From NCBI GenBank assembly GCA_016801845.1, contig CM028915.1, positions 11,801,501 through 11,865,500 on the forward strand: 64,000 bases of DNA, in the 5' to 3' direction. The notes below the pieces were generated by a model. The model was not told the origin of the DNA and did not search any database. It saw only the letters and a program-made list of their open reading frames with translations. Within the stretch, counting starts at the first letter, position 1, and each line of letters begins with the position of its first letter. This DNA is from Polydactylus sextarius (lineage: Eukaryota; Chordata; Actinopteri; Polynemidae). The position numbers were made by a program, and so were the translations under genes. Positions 35,301 to 48,660 of this stretch are shown piece after piece.

Positions 35301-36477
35301 TTACCACATCTGCATATATTTTCTAGTTTTTTATATGCTTTATATGCTTTACTTTAAATATAATCAATATGTCTCCTCTACAGCAGTACTGCAGCCTCAG
35401 ACCTGTCCTGAAATGCCACAACGCCTCAGTGGTTTAAACCTGTATCTCTCTGACGCTTTCCTTTGTGACTAATGCAGATGCTGCGCACAGCAAAGGACCT
35501 GTATTGCTCAATCCACCAGCAGCCTCGAGAGAGTACCGGCACCATGCTTGACCCAGAAAAAAGCCCTCTCATACACAGAGCTTAAAAATAGCCTGGTCAC
35601 AATAATCCTAGCATACGCAAGCAGAGCACTTGACGTTGTTTGTTCAGAGAATATGCTCATTCCCTTCTAAAAATACAGTCTCTGCCCCCCTGTAGGCAGT
35701 GATGCAATAGCAGCACACGCCTATGCACACCACACATCACAGAGCAGCCGTCAAATGTTTCTGCCTGTGCTTTGACAAAACGGAAGCTAATGGTCGCTTT
35801 AACGTACTTGAAGTGGAAGTGTGTTTGGTACATTTGCTGACCACCGAATTCTCAGTCTGTTGAATGTTGTGCCAGTTGTGGCAGGATCATGTAACCTGAG
35901 GTGTGTAATGCTACAACTACTTCATCAGTGATTTTCTCAGAAAGTCTGATGAACCTTCAGTCCTTCACTATTCACTTTAACGTCTATTTCAAAACTGAAT
36001 TAGACTTGACCATGAGCTAAAGGCTTCTTGACACAAACTTCTGTTCAGACACCACACTAGTGCAACTTGTTGTTACCACAGGAAACAATGCTGCTAAACA
36101 CAGCTACATGTGTGTGACTGTGCGAGCCAACATAAACACTCAAGTAATTAAAAGACGTGACATCTGTTCACCTCTAAACGAGGGATAACTGTCCGACTTA
36201 AACAAATGATACCTGCTCATTACACAGAGCAAAGACTGGATTATCCATCAGAGACTGAAGGCTCTTGCTTCCACCTAAGCATTAAATCTACCTTTCACTC
36301 TAAGATCCATTTTCCTCGCCACCTCAGGCTGTTTTGTACTACAAGAATGGAAAGTGGCATTCCTAATTCTGTTTCAAGGTACAACATATAGCTAAAAGTT
36401 ATACAAACAGAAAACACGTTTACTACAGGACAGGGAGCAACAGCTGGGCTTTGCTGTCAACACAATATAGTACTGGA

Positions 36478-36499
36478 GGGAGAGGGGGTGGGGGTGGGG
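36478..36499 (+). other. G-quadruplex motif
   Basis: G-runs GGG, GGGGG, GGGGG and GGGG separated by one to three bases. Confidence 0.55.
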
Positions 36500-39031
36500 T
36501 GTTGACGCACAGGAGGATTTTTCCTGAAGGCCGTAATGGTGGTGCTTCTTTAATTTCAACCATGTTTTAGAGAGCACCACTATGACGCAGAGCTATAGAT
36601 GAGGTGGTGAATCCCCAGGGAGCTGGAGGGAGGAGAGTGGAGGAGTTTCCTTTTGATTGACTGGCGGCAGGACGGCTCTAAAATACAAGCGGAAAATGTT
36701 AGTCCCTGCCCTGCTTAAAATACAGATCAGTTTCACGCGGCGTTGTCTTGACAATACAGAGACAACTTTAGCTATGACAACCACCGCAAACACAGCCTGA
36801 GCCTGTGACAAGAACCCTTGATTGAGTTGATGGGTTTATCCTCCAATCCAGTTAAAATGTCAAACGGCTTAAGACAATGCTGTTCATTCAGGGGCTGTGT
36901 GCGCTACGTAGCCAGGGCAGGGGAGTTCACCATTCATCTATGACTGAAGCATATTTCAAACATACACACTGTAAAACCTGAGTGTCCAATAAGTGCAAAA
37001 TATGAGGCAACATTAATCAGGAGTATAACTGAGATAAATATAAAATGTTGGCACAGGCGACCTCATACAAAATTGATTTACACCCTATAAAACTTTATTT
37101 TATTCTCACCTATAAATCAGTCTGTTTACACTTGCTAAATTGTAACTTGGGGAATTACAGCTTTTATCTACACTATATTCGTGAATGTGTAGGTTAATAA
37201 TAAATGGAAGACTTGTTTTATTAAAATCAAAGTCTTTGAAATAATCCATGTGACCACAGCACAGAATATTTCTGCTCAGTATTCAGGTGTAGTTTGGAGG
37301 CTATTTGACAAAGACCATGTTTTTGCTTTTGTTTGCCTTCAATAAAGCACTGCAGGGTTGAGCAAACATTCATCTTTTTTCAATATGTAAAAAGTGGTCA
37401 GGACTGTTTGCATGTTAACAGCACACAACGCATTCAGGCAGGAGGAGCAAGAGCAAGGACATGACTTTGAGTTATCCATTATTTAGTCCACATCACAGAC
37501 TAACAACAACATAATTTGATCCTCTAACATCAGATTTCTCATTATCAAAGATTACACCACGAAGAAAATGCTGCAACAACATGAGTAACCACTGACGATA
37601 GCAGTGCCATATGCTGGCCGATCAGGTTGATCATGTAAAATGCAAGAGATAAAAATTGTAAATCTTAACTAACTAACTAACTGCTGTGCCACACCTTGTG
37701 CCACATAATGTAAATACAGAGCTCTTATCACTCCTCCTCTTCCTCAGGGCCATGCTCCTCCACAGGCTAAGAAGGTGGGACGCACAACCTGCTTTTGTTC
37801 TTTACTCATCATCGAAGTACAAGGGGAAAGCTAAAAATATTCAACACCCTGTGAGCATCTCCACTGCGTTGCCTACTCCTTCTCTTCGTCCTCCTCTCCC
37901 TCCTACAGTGGCCCTGCAAGTAAGAACCGGTTCGAAAAAACACGATCACCGTTTTCACAAGGAGGGAACAAACAAGTCTAACAGACACAGCGGAGAATGT
38001 GTCGTTATCAAGAGGAAAACTTTGCAGAGAGGACTGTAAACAAACTGTTAATCATCTGCTAATTATGAGCTTTAGTTTGCACATAGACTAAGAAAGACAT
38101 TCTTCATACTTATGTGACAACCAATCATTTTGTTCTTGAAAATGTGGCATAGAGTAAAGCACGAGCATAAAAAACACTCTAAATGACCTCTGAAACACAT
38201 ATCATTGCTGTTATCAATGATATCAGGTATTTTGCTCACATACATGATTGGCTAGTGGGTTTGATGATGAAAATAGCTGTATATCTCAGTCTAAAAGCAA
38301 ACATGAACTCACTCCAAGGCAGATCAGTCAACATCATGACATTTGAAGCTCTGATTAGTGAAAAATAAGCAAAGTTTTAGATTAGATACCCCCACAGCAT
38401 GCAATTAAAATCTGACAGAAATAAATCTGGTGCCCAGTGACTGTTGAGAACTTTAAGCTGCTTCAAGTGGAGCCATTGTTTTTCTTATGCCTCACTGGTG
38501 CTCATCTGCCCACAGTTTTTCACAACGAACATACCAACTCTATCTCTAATCAAAGCCACGCTTCACTCTGAATTCCAAAATTAGATGACCTTATATGCAA
38601 ATTACAGTTGGATTAATAAATTACGTGCCAGGGTTAAATGAGGATCTCCCCTCGCTGTCGTGCTCTCCGAGCGATTAGACAGCCTAAATCAACTGCACAG
38701 AGAGCGGTCTTATGTAACTTGGACAGAGACAGAAAAGAAAAGCATCACTATCCTGGTATTTTGTCAACCACATTAATTAAATTCATGTTGACCACAGACC
38801 ACAATGCAGAAAATACATTAGTAGACTGACACAAACTCTCTAAAACGTCTCCATTAGGCCTTCTCTTGGAGTTTTTGGTAGTAACATGATGCTAATACAA
38901 ATCAAGCCCTTAGCTAATGTGGAGCCAATTGCTGAGTGTTGACTTGCTCACCACTGACAACACAAAAGCTTGGTATAAAGGCTTGAAGGAATAACATCTT
39001 ATTAATTTCCAGTATCACTGCCACTATCAAT

Positions 39032-39049
39032 TTCTCACTATAGTGAGAA
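39032..39049. repeat. 18-base perfect palindrome
   Basis: TTCTCACTATAGTGAGAA, flanked by CAAT on the left and TTGG on the right so that near-symmetry extends further. Confidence 0.6.
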
Positions 39050-41993
39050 TTGGCTTTGACCCTATGAAATACCACAGCGAGTACCAACATTTTCAGATTT
39101 TTAGATTCAAATTCTCACATTTGTCGCACTAACAATCAACCACTTTATATCAAAAAGAGTTTAGATTATGAATTTGAAATGTTTTTTTCTAAAAGACTGA
39201 ATGGTCAATCCATATATCTATCTGATAAACCATTTGTATTTTATTAAAATGTGATCAGTGTTTGAACTTTCACAGTCAAGATTTTCTATTACTATAAAAA
39301 GGCAGATGGCCCACCCTTTACAATACACAGAAAGATGTATGTAACACAGCAGACTTTAATTAGGAAGTAACATTTCCATTCTCCCTCACGGCAACTGTGG
39401 TGTTTGTTCCAACAACACCTGTTATAACCAATATAACCTGTTAAAACACCCGTAGTTTCTGGTAACAGCAACAAATGACACTTGATTACAACAGCTCACA
39501 GAATTGTTGTTTTAGTTAAGAAACCAATATTTGGCCTTTTTTTATACTGCATGCACCACAACTTGGGCGCGATGAAAAGACTTGGTTCCTTTGCTGAAAA
39601 GTTGGAGGTGTTGAACCTGCAGCTCTACATCTATCAGCTTATTGTGGCTGCTCCTAACTGTTCCACTACACCTACAGTTTCAAAACATGTTTAACGTGAC
39701 CATTTTTGCATTTTTGATGAACAGAGGTTAGTCCTTATCTTACTAAAAAAGCACAGCTGGACATACTGTAGCAATTTCATAAGAAAAGTCAACTTGTGTG
39801 TTGCAACTTCAATGCTTTTAATGTGACTCTACAGCAGTAGAAAAATAATTCAGTACTCATTAGAAGCAGCAGTGTGTTATACTAACTTATAACATTTCTT
39901 CTGGGAATGTCACCGCCAGACGGTTGCAGTCCCAGCCCCTACAGTTTTATTTTTTCTGCCCTGTCTATTCAGTCCATTTTTAGTTTCTCCACATTAAAAA
40001 ACTCTCATGACTGGAAATGCAACTTTTTTTTTTTCAAAATAACTGTCGAATAAGAGAAATGAAATGGATTATACCCTGCAAAACTTGTTAAGAAAAATGT
40101 TTCGCCTGAGGCCAAAATATATTCCATTTCCTGCCCCTCTATCCTCTCCATCATTGCTTGAACATGGGGTTACCATGGAGACACAGAAGGCCCTTTCCTT
40201 ATTGGTTGCCAAGATGAAGTCAGAGTGACGAGGAAAGTAAAGACCAGACGCTGCTGAGGGTGATACTTCTTTCTCCTGTTTCTCCTGTCTCCACTTTCTC
40301 TTTTGTCAGTCTCTGCTCTTCTACACCAGGGCTCATTTGCACTGAACTCAGGTTTCTGTCTTCTGACTACAGGAACCAAAAACACCCACTGCTTCTAATG
40401 TGTCGTCAACCTAAATATACAATGCTGTGACACATGTAGATGACAGCTCTCTATATAACAAAATGCAGGATGAGGTGGTGTGTGTGTGACACATATTATC
40501 TAGACCACGACTAAATACGGCTGTACGGGGGATTCACAGCTCTAACATGGTGGCTTTACTGAAACATTCTTACTGCTAATTCTGTGCTCTGATTTAAAAT
40601 AATGTCAAGGTAAAATCTTCTACCTACGCTTAGAGGAATATAAAAAAATCTAAGCTCTATGCCATTTATAATTATAACGCAAGTTCTTTTTAAACATAGT
40701 TCAAAATGTACTTTTAACCACTAACAGTCCTGACTTCAAAGCTTCTACTGAGTGTCAAGAGTTAGAAAAATGTGCAGGAAAAGAAAATGATTCAATTTAT
40801 TGAAGCCTTGAAAAAAAAAGAGAGAGAGAGTTTCCGTGCCCTGATTTCTCATGCTCTAGTAGCTGAGAGGAAAACAGAAAACTTTGTGTGAACTAGGGGC
40901 AGAGGAAGAGAGCAAAGTGAGAAATTGGGGGGGGGGGGTGTAGTTAAATAATGTTTGATCTGTGTATTTATTAGCCAGATTAACCTTGCTTATTCCAGTC
41001 TTTTTTTTATGTTGTGCTCTCATTTAGGTCGATTCTGTTCAGGCCAGAACACATAACCCCCTCACAGGTACAGTAACATAAGACTAACCTCACATTTAAC
41101 TGACTGCAATCGTCCCCAACCAATAAATTTGTAAAAGGAACGGCTCTGATTTTAACTCTCCATCTCCATCTTTGCTTTTACGTCTTCTTCCATCTTTAAT
41201 TCCTGGATCAAAGAGATTTGACTCACTGAGTTATGAGTTCAGTGGAGTGTGCCTGCATTTATTGAGAGAACACTATGTATCAAGGCAAATTAACAGTGAT
41301 AAGAAAGATGCTAATGGAAAGCTGAAGTGCTGCCTTTTAGTCAAATACCTCAAACCCACTCGTGTTGCATTAATGATACAGGCTTTCCAAAACTGCTCTA
41401 CCCAGTGACCAAAGACAGAAGCTGCTTCTCACACTGACCATAAAAGGACATTTCAAACATTCATGTGGTCCTGTGACTTTCACTAACATCTTGATGGTTT
41501 CTGAGGTCAGGTTTCTAGCTCTGGTGAAAACAGAGCTTTATCACCTCAGGATTTTTAGGGTTTAAAGAGGAGTCTATTTCTATTTTTAGCCACAGAGAAA
41601 TCAGGTGTCTGCGGCCAGAGGAAAAGAAAAGGAAGCATGAGTAAAGTGACAAGAAACAGCGCTGTCGCTTTCATTTTACATGATCCATGTGAGTCAGAGA
41701 CCGCTGCAAGGATTGGGGGTGGAGTAAAACAAAACACAAACAAATGTAAAACAGTACACATCGCCCATAACAAGACAAAATAATAAAGGCAGGAATAAAG
41801 GCAGCTCAAATAAAAATATGATTAATTGACTTTAATCAGCCACAGCCTCACAATTAATGTAAGCACACTGAAACACAAGCAGGAACAGGTCCGGTAATCA
41901 GCACTTTCTTCACTGATTGGTTGGTACAAGTGGCATTTCTATTTCACAACAGACTATGCTCCTCGCAGATGCAATGATACGATTAATTCATAA

Positions 41994-42037
41994 ATTAGTC
42001 ATACGACTAATGCAACTAATGCACAACAAGCATTAGT
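41994..42037. repeat. Two adjacent hairpins made from one ACTAAT word
   Basis: ATTAGTC-ATAC-GACTAAT (41994-42011) is followed by ACTAATGC-ACAACAA-GCATTAGT (42015-42037). Confidence 0.5.
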
Positions 42038-45000
42038 CGAAAGCGAAATGAAAAGAAATGAAATGAAAAGTCTTAGGCTACATTGCTATAACTGGTGTCT
42101 AAATGCAAGAAGATACGGGGCAGAACTGCTGAAAGTGTTTTTTCTTTGTCTCATTTCCCGGACAACAACACTATAGGAACATTAGCAGTGATGTGCCATT
42201 CATCAGCTGGCTCATCAAGGATGCGTGGGGACAGGTTGTACCCCTGTTGTCCCTGTCACAGCTCAACACCAATATTAGCATCACCTGCTTTGTTCAAGAG
42301 AGATGAAGTGGGAGGGCAGGTACGGGGAGAAGGACAGACTCTATGGAGCTCGAGGTGCTGAAAAAACACAATGTTCCATTCAGCGATTGGCTGGCACCCA
42401 GGTGCATGATGGAGGCTGATCTAAAATACTGTCAGGAAGTGTGATTTGTCTGCTCAAGAGGAATTAAAAAGACAAATTAGACCTTCTTGTAACAAGTCAT
42501 CTGGCAGTGCATCCCCACTCTCCTCTAAGAGAGGATCATAAATTCTTAAAGATGTTTTTTCAACTGCCTGGGGGTGCCCAAATAATTGAAAAGGAACTCA
42601 TAAAACTCCATGGTTTCCACAAATATGTTACTGGGAAGTAAAACTTCCTTTGGGGAAGTTTCCTCTGATAAATGTTTTTTGCATCACTTAAACTAATGAC
42701 ATAAAACCCAATCTCTGCAAGTTGGTCAATAATAACTTTAAATTTAATACTGGAAAATTATGGATTACATTTCTAAATACTGTTGAAGAAAACTGATAAT
42801 GTGCGACATTCAGTCCAATTATTTACATTAATTTTTACTTATATTTCTGAAAAATCACATTTGCCAACACCATCTCCATCCATAAACCAATACTAAATGA
42901 TCAGCAAATGCAAATGTGGCTTCAAAAAAGATGTGAAAAGGCACATTTTAGCCATTAAGATTTTTCACAGATATTAATTATTCAGTAACTTTTTCAGTAA
43001 GTTTTATTTGTGAGCCTACAAATACAAATTAATGGCACACTCTATCTTGTACAAATTATATTTATGGTAAACTGTAAAGAAATGTGTTTTCTGTTTCCTA
43101 CAGACTCCTAGGACCTGGTCATGTTCAGTATGAACCTTTAATGTAGCAATGCAGTGTATAATTATGACGACCAGACATCAAGCAGATCATGACGATGTCT
43201 GCACTGAGGACCAAGAACGAGGATGTTTTTGGGGAACTTCAGATAAACACAGATGATTACTCGAACATTGATTCTCCCCCTTAAAACTACCATTACATAA
43301 CATTATGTTAACAATCAAGAGAATTCCAGATATTGTGAGAAACCATCGGAGTGTTTTACCTAACGCCACTTCCTGTTCCAGCACCACCAAACAAACAAAC
43401 TAAAAGCCCTGTCCCCTGACAGATAATAAATAAAAACCAGTGGATATTTTATAAAAGTGCTTCCTTCATCTTAAAACACCAAATAAATAAAACAATAAAT
43501 ACATTTACAACTTGATAAAATTCCCTCCAGTGCTGTCAGTGTCTATAAAAATCAGTCTCCACTGACTGTCAAAGAAATGACGGCAACGTGACATGAGTCT
43601 TTGTACCCTTGAGTTATCAGCTGTGGGAAAAACAACTTAAGTTATACAGTCCAAGACAAACGCGAAAGGTTTGTGTAAACCCTGATATGTTAACGGTATC
43701 TTTCTTCAAGCTCGTTAAACAAAGTGCATTCCCACAACACAGGCCGAGCTGTAAAATAAATTGACTTTTCTAACACACTTACAAAGCGATCCCCGGCCAA
43801 TGTGTGCGAACAATTCCTCTACTGTAAGAAATGAGCCCCAGAGAGATAAGGGGTACAAGCCTCTTTTTTTTTCCTCATCAGTAAGTGAGGAATGAGGAAC
43901 CTATCGTAAAAAAGGAATATTGCTCAACAGCTGTGCAACTGCTTCACTATTCTTCGGATCTTATCAACTCACCTTTCAGATCATAACGCCACGTTGTCTT
44001 GGGTGGAATTGAAAGTATTTGTGTGGTTACACATATACAATGAGTAGGATACGAGATACAGGTGATCAGCATGAAACAGACCTTCAAAATAAACTTTAGC
44101 CAAGACTATCACTCCTCGACGTAACAAAACTGTACTAAATATAATAGCAGAGTCAATACTACACAATAGTTCAACAGATGTAGCAATATACTAAAAAATT
44201 AAATCAAATTACCCTCTAAACAGCCAAGTAAATAATGATTATATCGTCCAGTAGAACATGAACAGTACGTTTCATCAGTTCAGATTCTTCAGCCTCATTT
44301 ACAACCTAGTTAACTCTTCAAAATAACAAAAGTCAAAGGCTCATTTCACTGTATTTGTACCAGAAGTTTTCTTTTTCTTTGCTCTTCCTGTACCAGTGAT
44401 CTCATCAGATAATCAGTACAGACACGGAACCAAAAGATGTGGTGAGCAGCTAAATACGTCATCCAAATTTTAACTGACAGGAAGTGAGACTTTTCTTCTT
44501 TGCTCGTCTAAAATGTTATTTCTCAAGAGCTGTATACTCATTTGTCACTAGTATTCTAAAAAGTGACAGGCTTATATTGATTTGTGCAGCAGATTGAATA
44601 TGAGCAAACTGAGAATTGTAATAAGAACATAGAAGACCTGTTACATGAAAGGAAAAAAAAAAAAACACACACACACAAATAAAGATTCCTCGAGCAGCTA
44701 TGAATACTCAAACAAGGCTTGGACACTTGCTCATGAGCTACAGGCTCCTATGTCAGGAATTTTCCACTCCACTGTCACTCAGACATGCAGCCTAAACATA
44801 TTTACATATATTCTCATAGTGGTTTCCACCCAACCATCAGACCTGTGTTTCACGCAGGTGACTGAGCATTCACCTAAGCATTGTTTATCAATAGGGACAC
44901 CGTGCGTGTCTGTGTCCACTGTTGCTTTTTGTGTCTGCTTGAAAAGTACAATGGATCAAATTAATTCAACAAATACAACAGGGAATGAAAAAAAATAAAT

Positions 45001-45775
45001 CACAACTGCACACACCACTGACGGATTCGTAATCATCACCACTTTGCTTTCTCCTTCAGTGGTGTGATACTGCGCCTGTTGGATAAATGAGAGACACCTG
45101 AGAGTTTAAGAGCGATCAGGTTTCAGACTCTCAACTACTGTCGTCTTCTAACATTCTCTGAATTACTGTAGCTTCATTAAGGCATGTGCATGGGGAAAAA
45201 AAACAAAACAATAAAAAGATCGGGACACTCTGTCTTCTTGGATTAGAAATGCTTTGCCCCAGAATAATAAATGTAATTTTCCAAACTTAAAACCAGACAA
45301 ACGTGTTAAAGTCTGCGTAGGGTTGCACACAAAAAAAAAAAAAACAAGTGATCAACTAAACTCAAATACTTTCAGAACCTGCCTTTGCCTGAGACAACTC
45401 AAATAAAATACACAAAACTCACAGGAAATGACTTATACAATATTTAAACTCAATGAATATTTGAATTCTGTTCAAATAACGTTGTTACTCTTACGTCTTT
45501 TGTGGTATTGACTTCCAGTGACAAATTCCAGTTTTCATCAACATAGTCTGAACCGGTTTTAAAGACTACATAAAAACACAATATCACTGAAAAAAGTGTT
45601 TTAACCTAAAACATTATATAAGCCCTGATGTCAAAAGAAAGAAAGAAAGAAAGGAGCTAAAAAATTAAAAGGAGACAGAGTGCTACCGATGATGAGCAAT
45701 TAGACATGTGCTTGAGTTAAATCCATCCAGCAGTGTGACCCCGTCTCAGTGTCCGCTTGCAAATATAGTTAGAGT

Positions 45776-45839
45776 GTATATTTATATATATGAGACTCGG
45801 GACATTGTTTTAAATGTGTGTGTGTGGGTGTATATATAA

Positions 45840-45870
<31 letters not shown>

Positions 45871-45900
45871 CATAAATATATGTGTGTATATAAGCACACA
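45776..45900. repeat. Compound TA/CA/GT simple-repeat patch
   Basis: Alternating TATATA, GTGTGT and a run of about 11 CA units; followed at 45955 by an A-rich run. Confidence 0.75.
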
Positions 45901-48333
45901 CAAAATGCAAAGCTTATTCTTTAGAAATGCATCTGTACAAGAGGCATGTGATTTAAAAAAAAAAAAAAAATAAAAAAAAGCATACACTAACTCAAATTAG
46001 GCTTCACTTCTTGACCAAAATGCAATAATTTCAAAACTTGGAGAATTACTTTTTTTGTTTAACTTGTTTACTTATAATGCAAAAATAAATAGCATTCAAT
46101 GGTTTAAAAAAAGAGAGAGACACGAATGTCAATGACGCCTTAAAGTCACTATTGTGTTGTCAACACAGCCCTGCCCAGGTGTGTGTGTGTGTCTAGTCGG
46201 GGGAGGGAGCGCTATCCTCCATCAGAAAACTGGTTGAGCAAATGTCTTGGAGAGCTGCCATTTTCACAGCACAGACACCACTATGATAATACTTAAGTCT
46301 GAAACATATATGACTGACACAGAGGGCATTTTGCCCTCACACGAATAACATTTGAATTCTGGGTCATCAGCGCCGATGCTGTAATCGATGGCCTTCACTC
46401 CAAGCAGTCTGCCCTCGATCATCAGAGCAGCTCTTCAGTGGCGAAGTGTGTTTATGATGTCGTTCCACGTGATACAAATGAATAACATGAAAAAGAGCTT
46501 CTGTGCTGGAATTATTAGAGTTAGTAACAAAATAAGCTAGTGTGAGGATTTCACATAAGGACTCAGAAGAGAATGATCTGTTTGTTTTTTTTAAATAACA
46601 ACTCAGACTGCCTGTAATTTATATGTTTTAGCTTTATAAAGGATGCACGAAATCTAATTTTTGCCGCATTTCATCCCATCTCATCAAGCTTTTAAAAAGA
46701 GTCATTAAAACCATTGCGATCATGGCAGCTGATGCTGAACGTGTTACATAATCCTGACAACCATTAATAACTTCTAGGAAGCAGAACGCAAGTTTTGACA
46801 AGTCAAAAGGAGATTGCACCCTGTGTGCATAATAGTACGATACTCTTCAGGCTCAAAAATAACACAATCACCTATCAAGGTATGTATATCCTGAAACTCT
46901 TTTAACTGTCAACCTATTCCAGGTGCATGCTGGGTCTTGTTTTTTAAAGATGAGTAGTCATCTGCAGCACAAACAGATCCCCTCTCAGGCTGCCATTCTT
47001 ATTCAAAAACATACTGCCATATGGATAAATAAAGGAGGTTATAAAAGTGAAGTGGCCCTGCAGCAGCCCTCATCTGGACCACGGACACCACAGCCTCTGT
47101 CACAGCACACTGCCTCAATGACTCACCCAGACCCTGCTGAGTCAAGTGGAATCACTTCTGACGCTAAAAACCTTGTAAAGTCACAATGAAACTAGATTAT
47201 GATTTGGAAAAAAAAAGATGCTCGAGGCATCAGATTTAATGAAAAAACAAGCTGATTGCAGCACATGTATAATCTGGTCTCTGCTTTGTTTTCCACTTAA
47301 CCTGCTGATTTTGATTACATTTGTGGTTAAGTCATATGCAACAGTGAAAAGAACACATGACATGATGTTGCTTTTAGAGAATAATATGAAAATATAATAA
47401 TTAAAAAAGAAGGCAACGTTAGTCCAAATAAATTCAACAGCGACTGTTAACAGGCTCTGGATGTTGTGTTTTTTATGGTTTTTTATCTTAAAATGATATT
47501 CACTAAACGTGACGACGCATCCTCGGAAGTGGATGATAAAAATTTGAACTGGAGTAAACCCACCGTCAGTTAGTTACCTAGCAACATGGCAGCACGGTAA
47601 TGACAAATTGATGGCTTGCAATGCTTGTCACATACCTGGACCTGATGCTCTCCAGCTTCACCACACTCCAGCACTCGGCAAATCAAAGTTCATCGGCTTG
47701 TCTTTAAGAGCTGCTCGTTTTGAAGGGAAGGGTCACTACTTTCACCACCACCAACACGAGTTTTTTTTTTTTTTTTGTTCCTCCTTCAACAAGACGAAGC
47801 AGCCGCCGACTTGACAACGTGTGGAAACGATGCCATAATTGAGATGAACGCATCGAAAGTCAACCCTTGATTTCCTCTACCTTGTTGTTTGCTTGGCCCT
47901 TCACAAGAGGAAGAGGCGATGGTACGACGTGTAAAGATGACAAGTTAAGAAACATCATCAGACTGGGAGGATTTTTCAACCGCCGTTTCTAACCATGTTT
48001 ACAAAATCTGGCCACATCATTGCGCCGGAGACTCGCACGTTTGTATTTCCTCAATCGACAGAAAAGGCCAAAGTAGCTATGGTAACGTTAAAATGTCCTT
48101 GAATATCCAAGCTGTCCTCACAGGATTTGACGGTTGGGCTCGTCCTGTAAAGCGAGAGAAAGGAGCCGGCTGCGGCCTCAGTTCAGCAGCTGTCGCCTCC
48201 GTCCAGAGAACCGGGAAGAGCGAAGAGCAAACAGATGAAGAGCACTCGCCATCGTAAGTTGTCAGACCTCAAGTCTGAACCGCTGCAAGACTTAACAGTC
48301 CTCAGACACGACACAAAGCTCTGTCAACGTTAC

Positions 48334-48660
48334 CTGTAGTGAAAGGAGCTTTCCGGTATAATTTTCACAATAAAAGTCTGTGACCTCCTGCGACTCTATG
48401 GAGGGGACGAAGTTGCAAAACGCGACCTAAGCCGAAAAAGTTCAGTTATACCACATAGTTGCTCTACCCCCAACTCTAACTGACTTAGTGAACTAAATAA
48501 ATTAATAAAAACACGTAGAAATCATCTACGATCCCACAAACACAATTTAATATTTGATTCTGAAGGATTATCGCCATCACTTCCGGTATCCGGCTTCCTT
48601 TCTGTGAGTTTGACGAAACTCAAACTGTACAGACGTTGAGTTGAGCCACAGCGGTTTCGG
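48334..48660 (-). promoter_or_regulatory. Probable pitpnm2 first non-coding exon and promoter
   Basis: A strong minus-strand donor (TTCACTACAG|GTAACG) ends at 48334. Upstream and around it, 47950-48660, the DNA is richer in CpG than the flanks (for example CGCCGGAGACTCGCACG, AACGCGACC, GCCACAGCGGTTTCGG), as for a housekeeping promoter. The transcription start is not fixed. A plus-strand donor at about 48256 (CATC|GTAAGT) hints that a divergent transcript might also start here. Confidence 0.45.

Larger units (their letters stand above)
32393..48333 (-). other. pitpnm2 intron 1 (about 15.9 kb)
   Basis: Bounded by donor CTACAG|GTAACG at 48334/48333 and acceptor at 32393. I find no coding exon on either strand; ORFs are short and unsupported. 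Holds a G-quadruplex-type run (36478-36499), palindromic segments (39032-39049, 41994-42037), a G12-like run (about 40927) and (CA)/(TA) repeats at 45.8 kb. Long first introns of this gene type often carry enhancers, but none can be named from sequence. Confidence 0.5.

Noticed and set aside
37686..38039. 117-codon plus-strand ORF in pitpnm2 intron 1
   Set aside because: No recognisable motif or start context, and it is isolated in the intron.
47608..47814. 68-codon ORF starting MMACNACHIPG near the pitpnm2 promoter
   Set aside because: No family resemblance, ends in a poly(T) run, no splice or conservation evidence.
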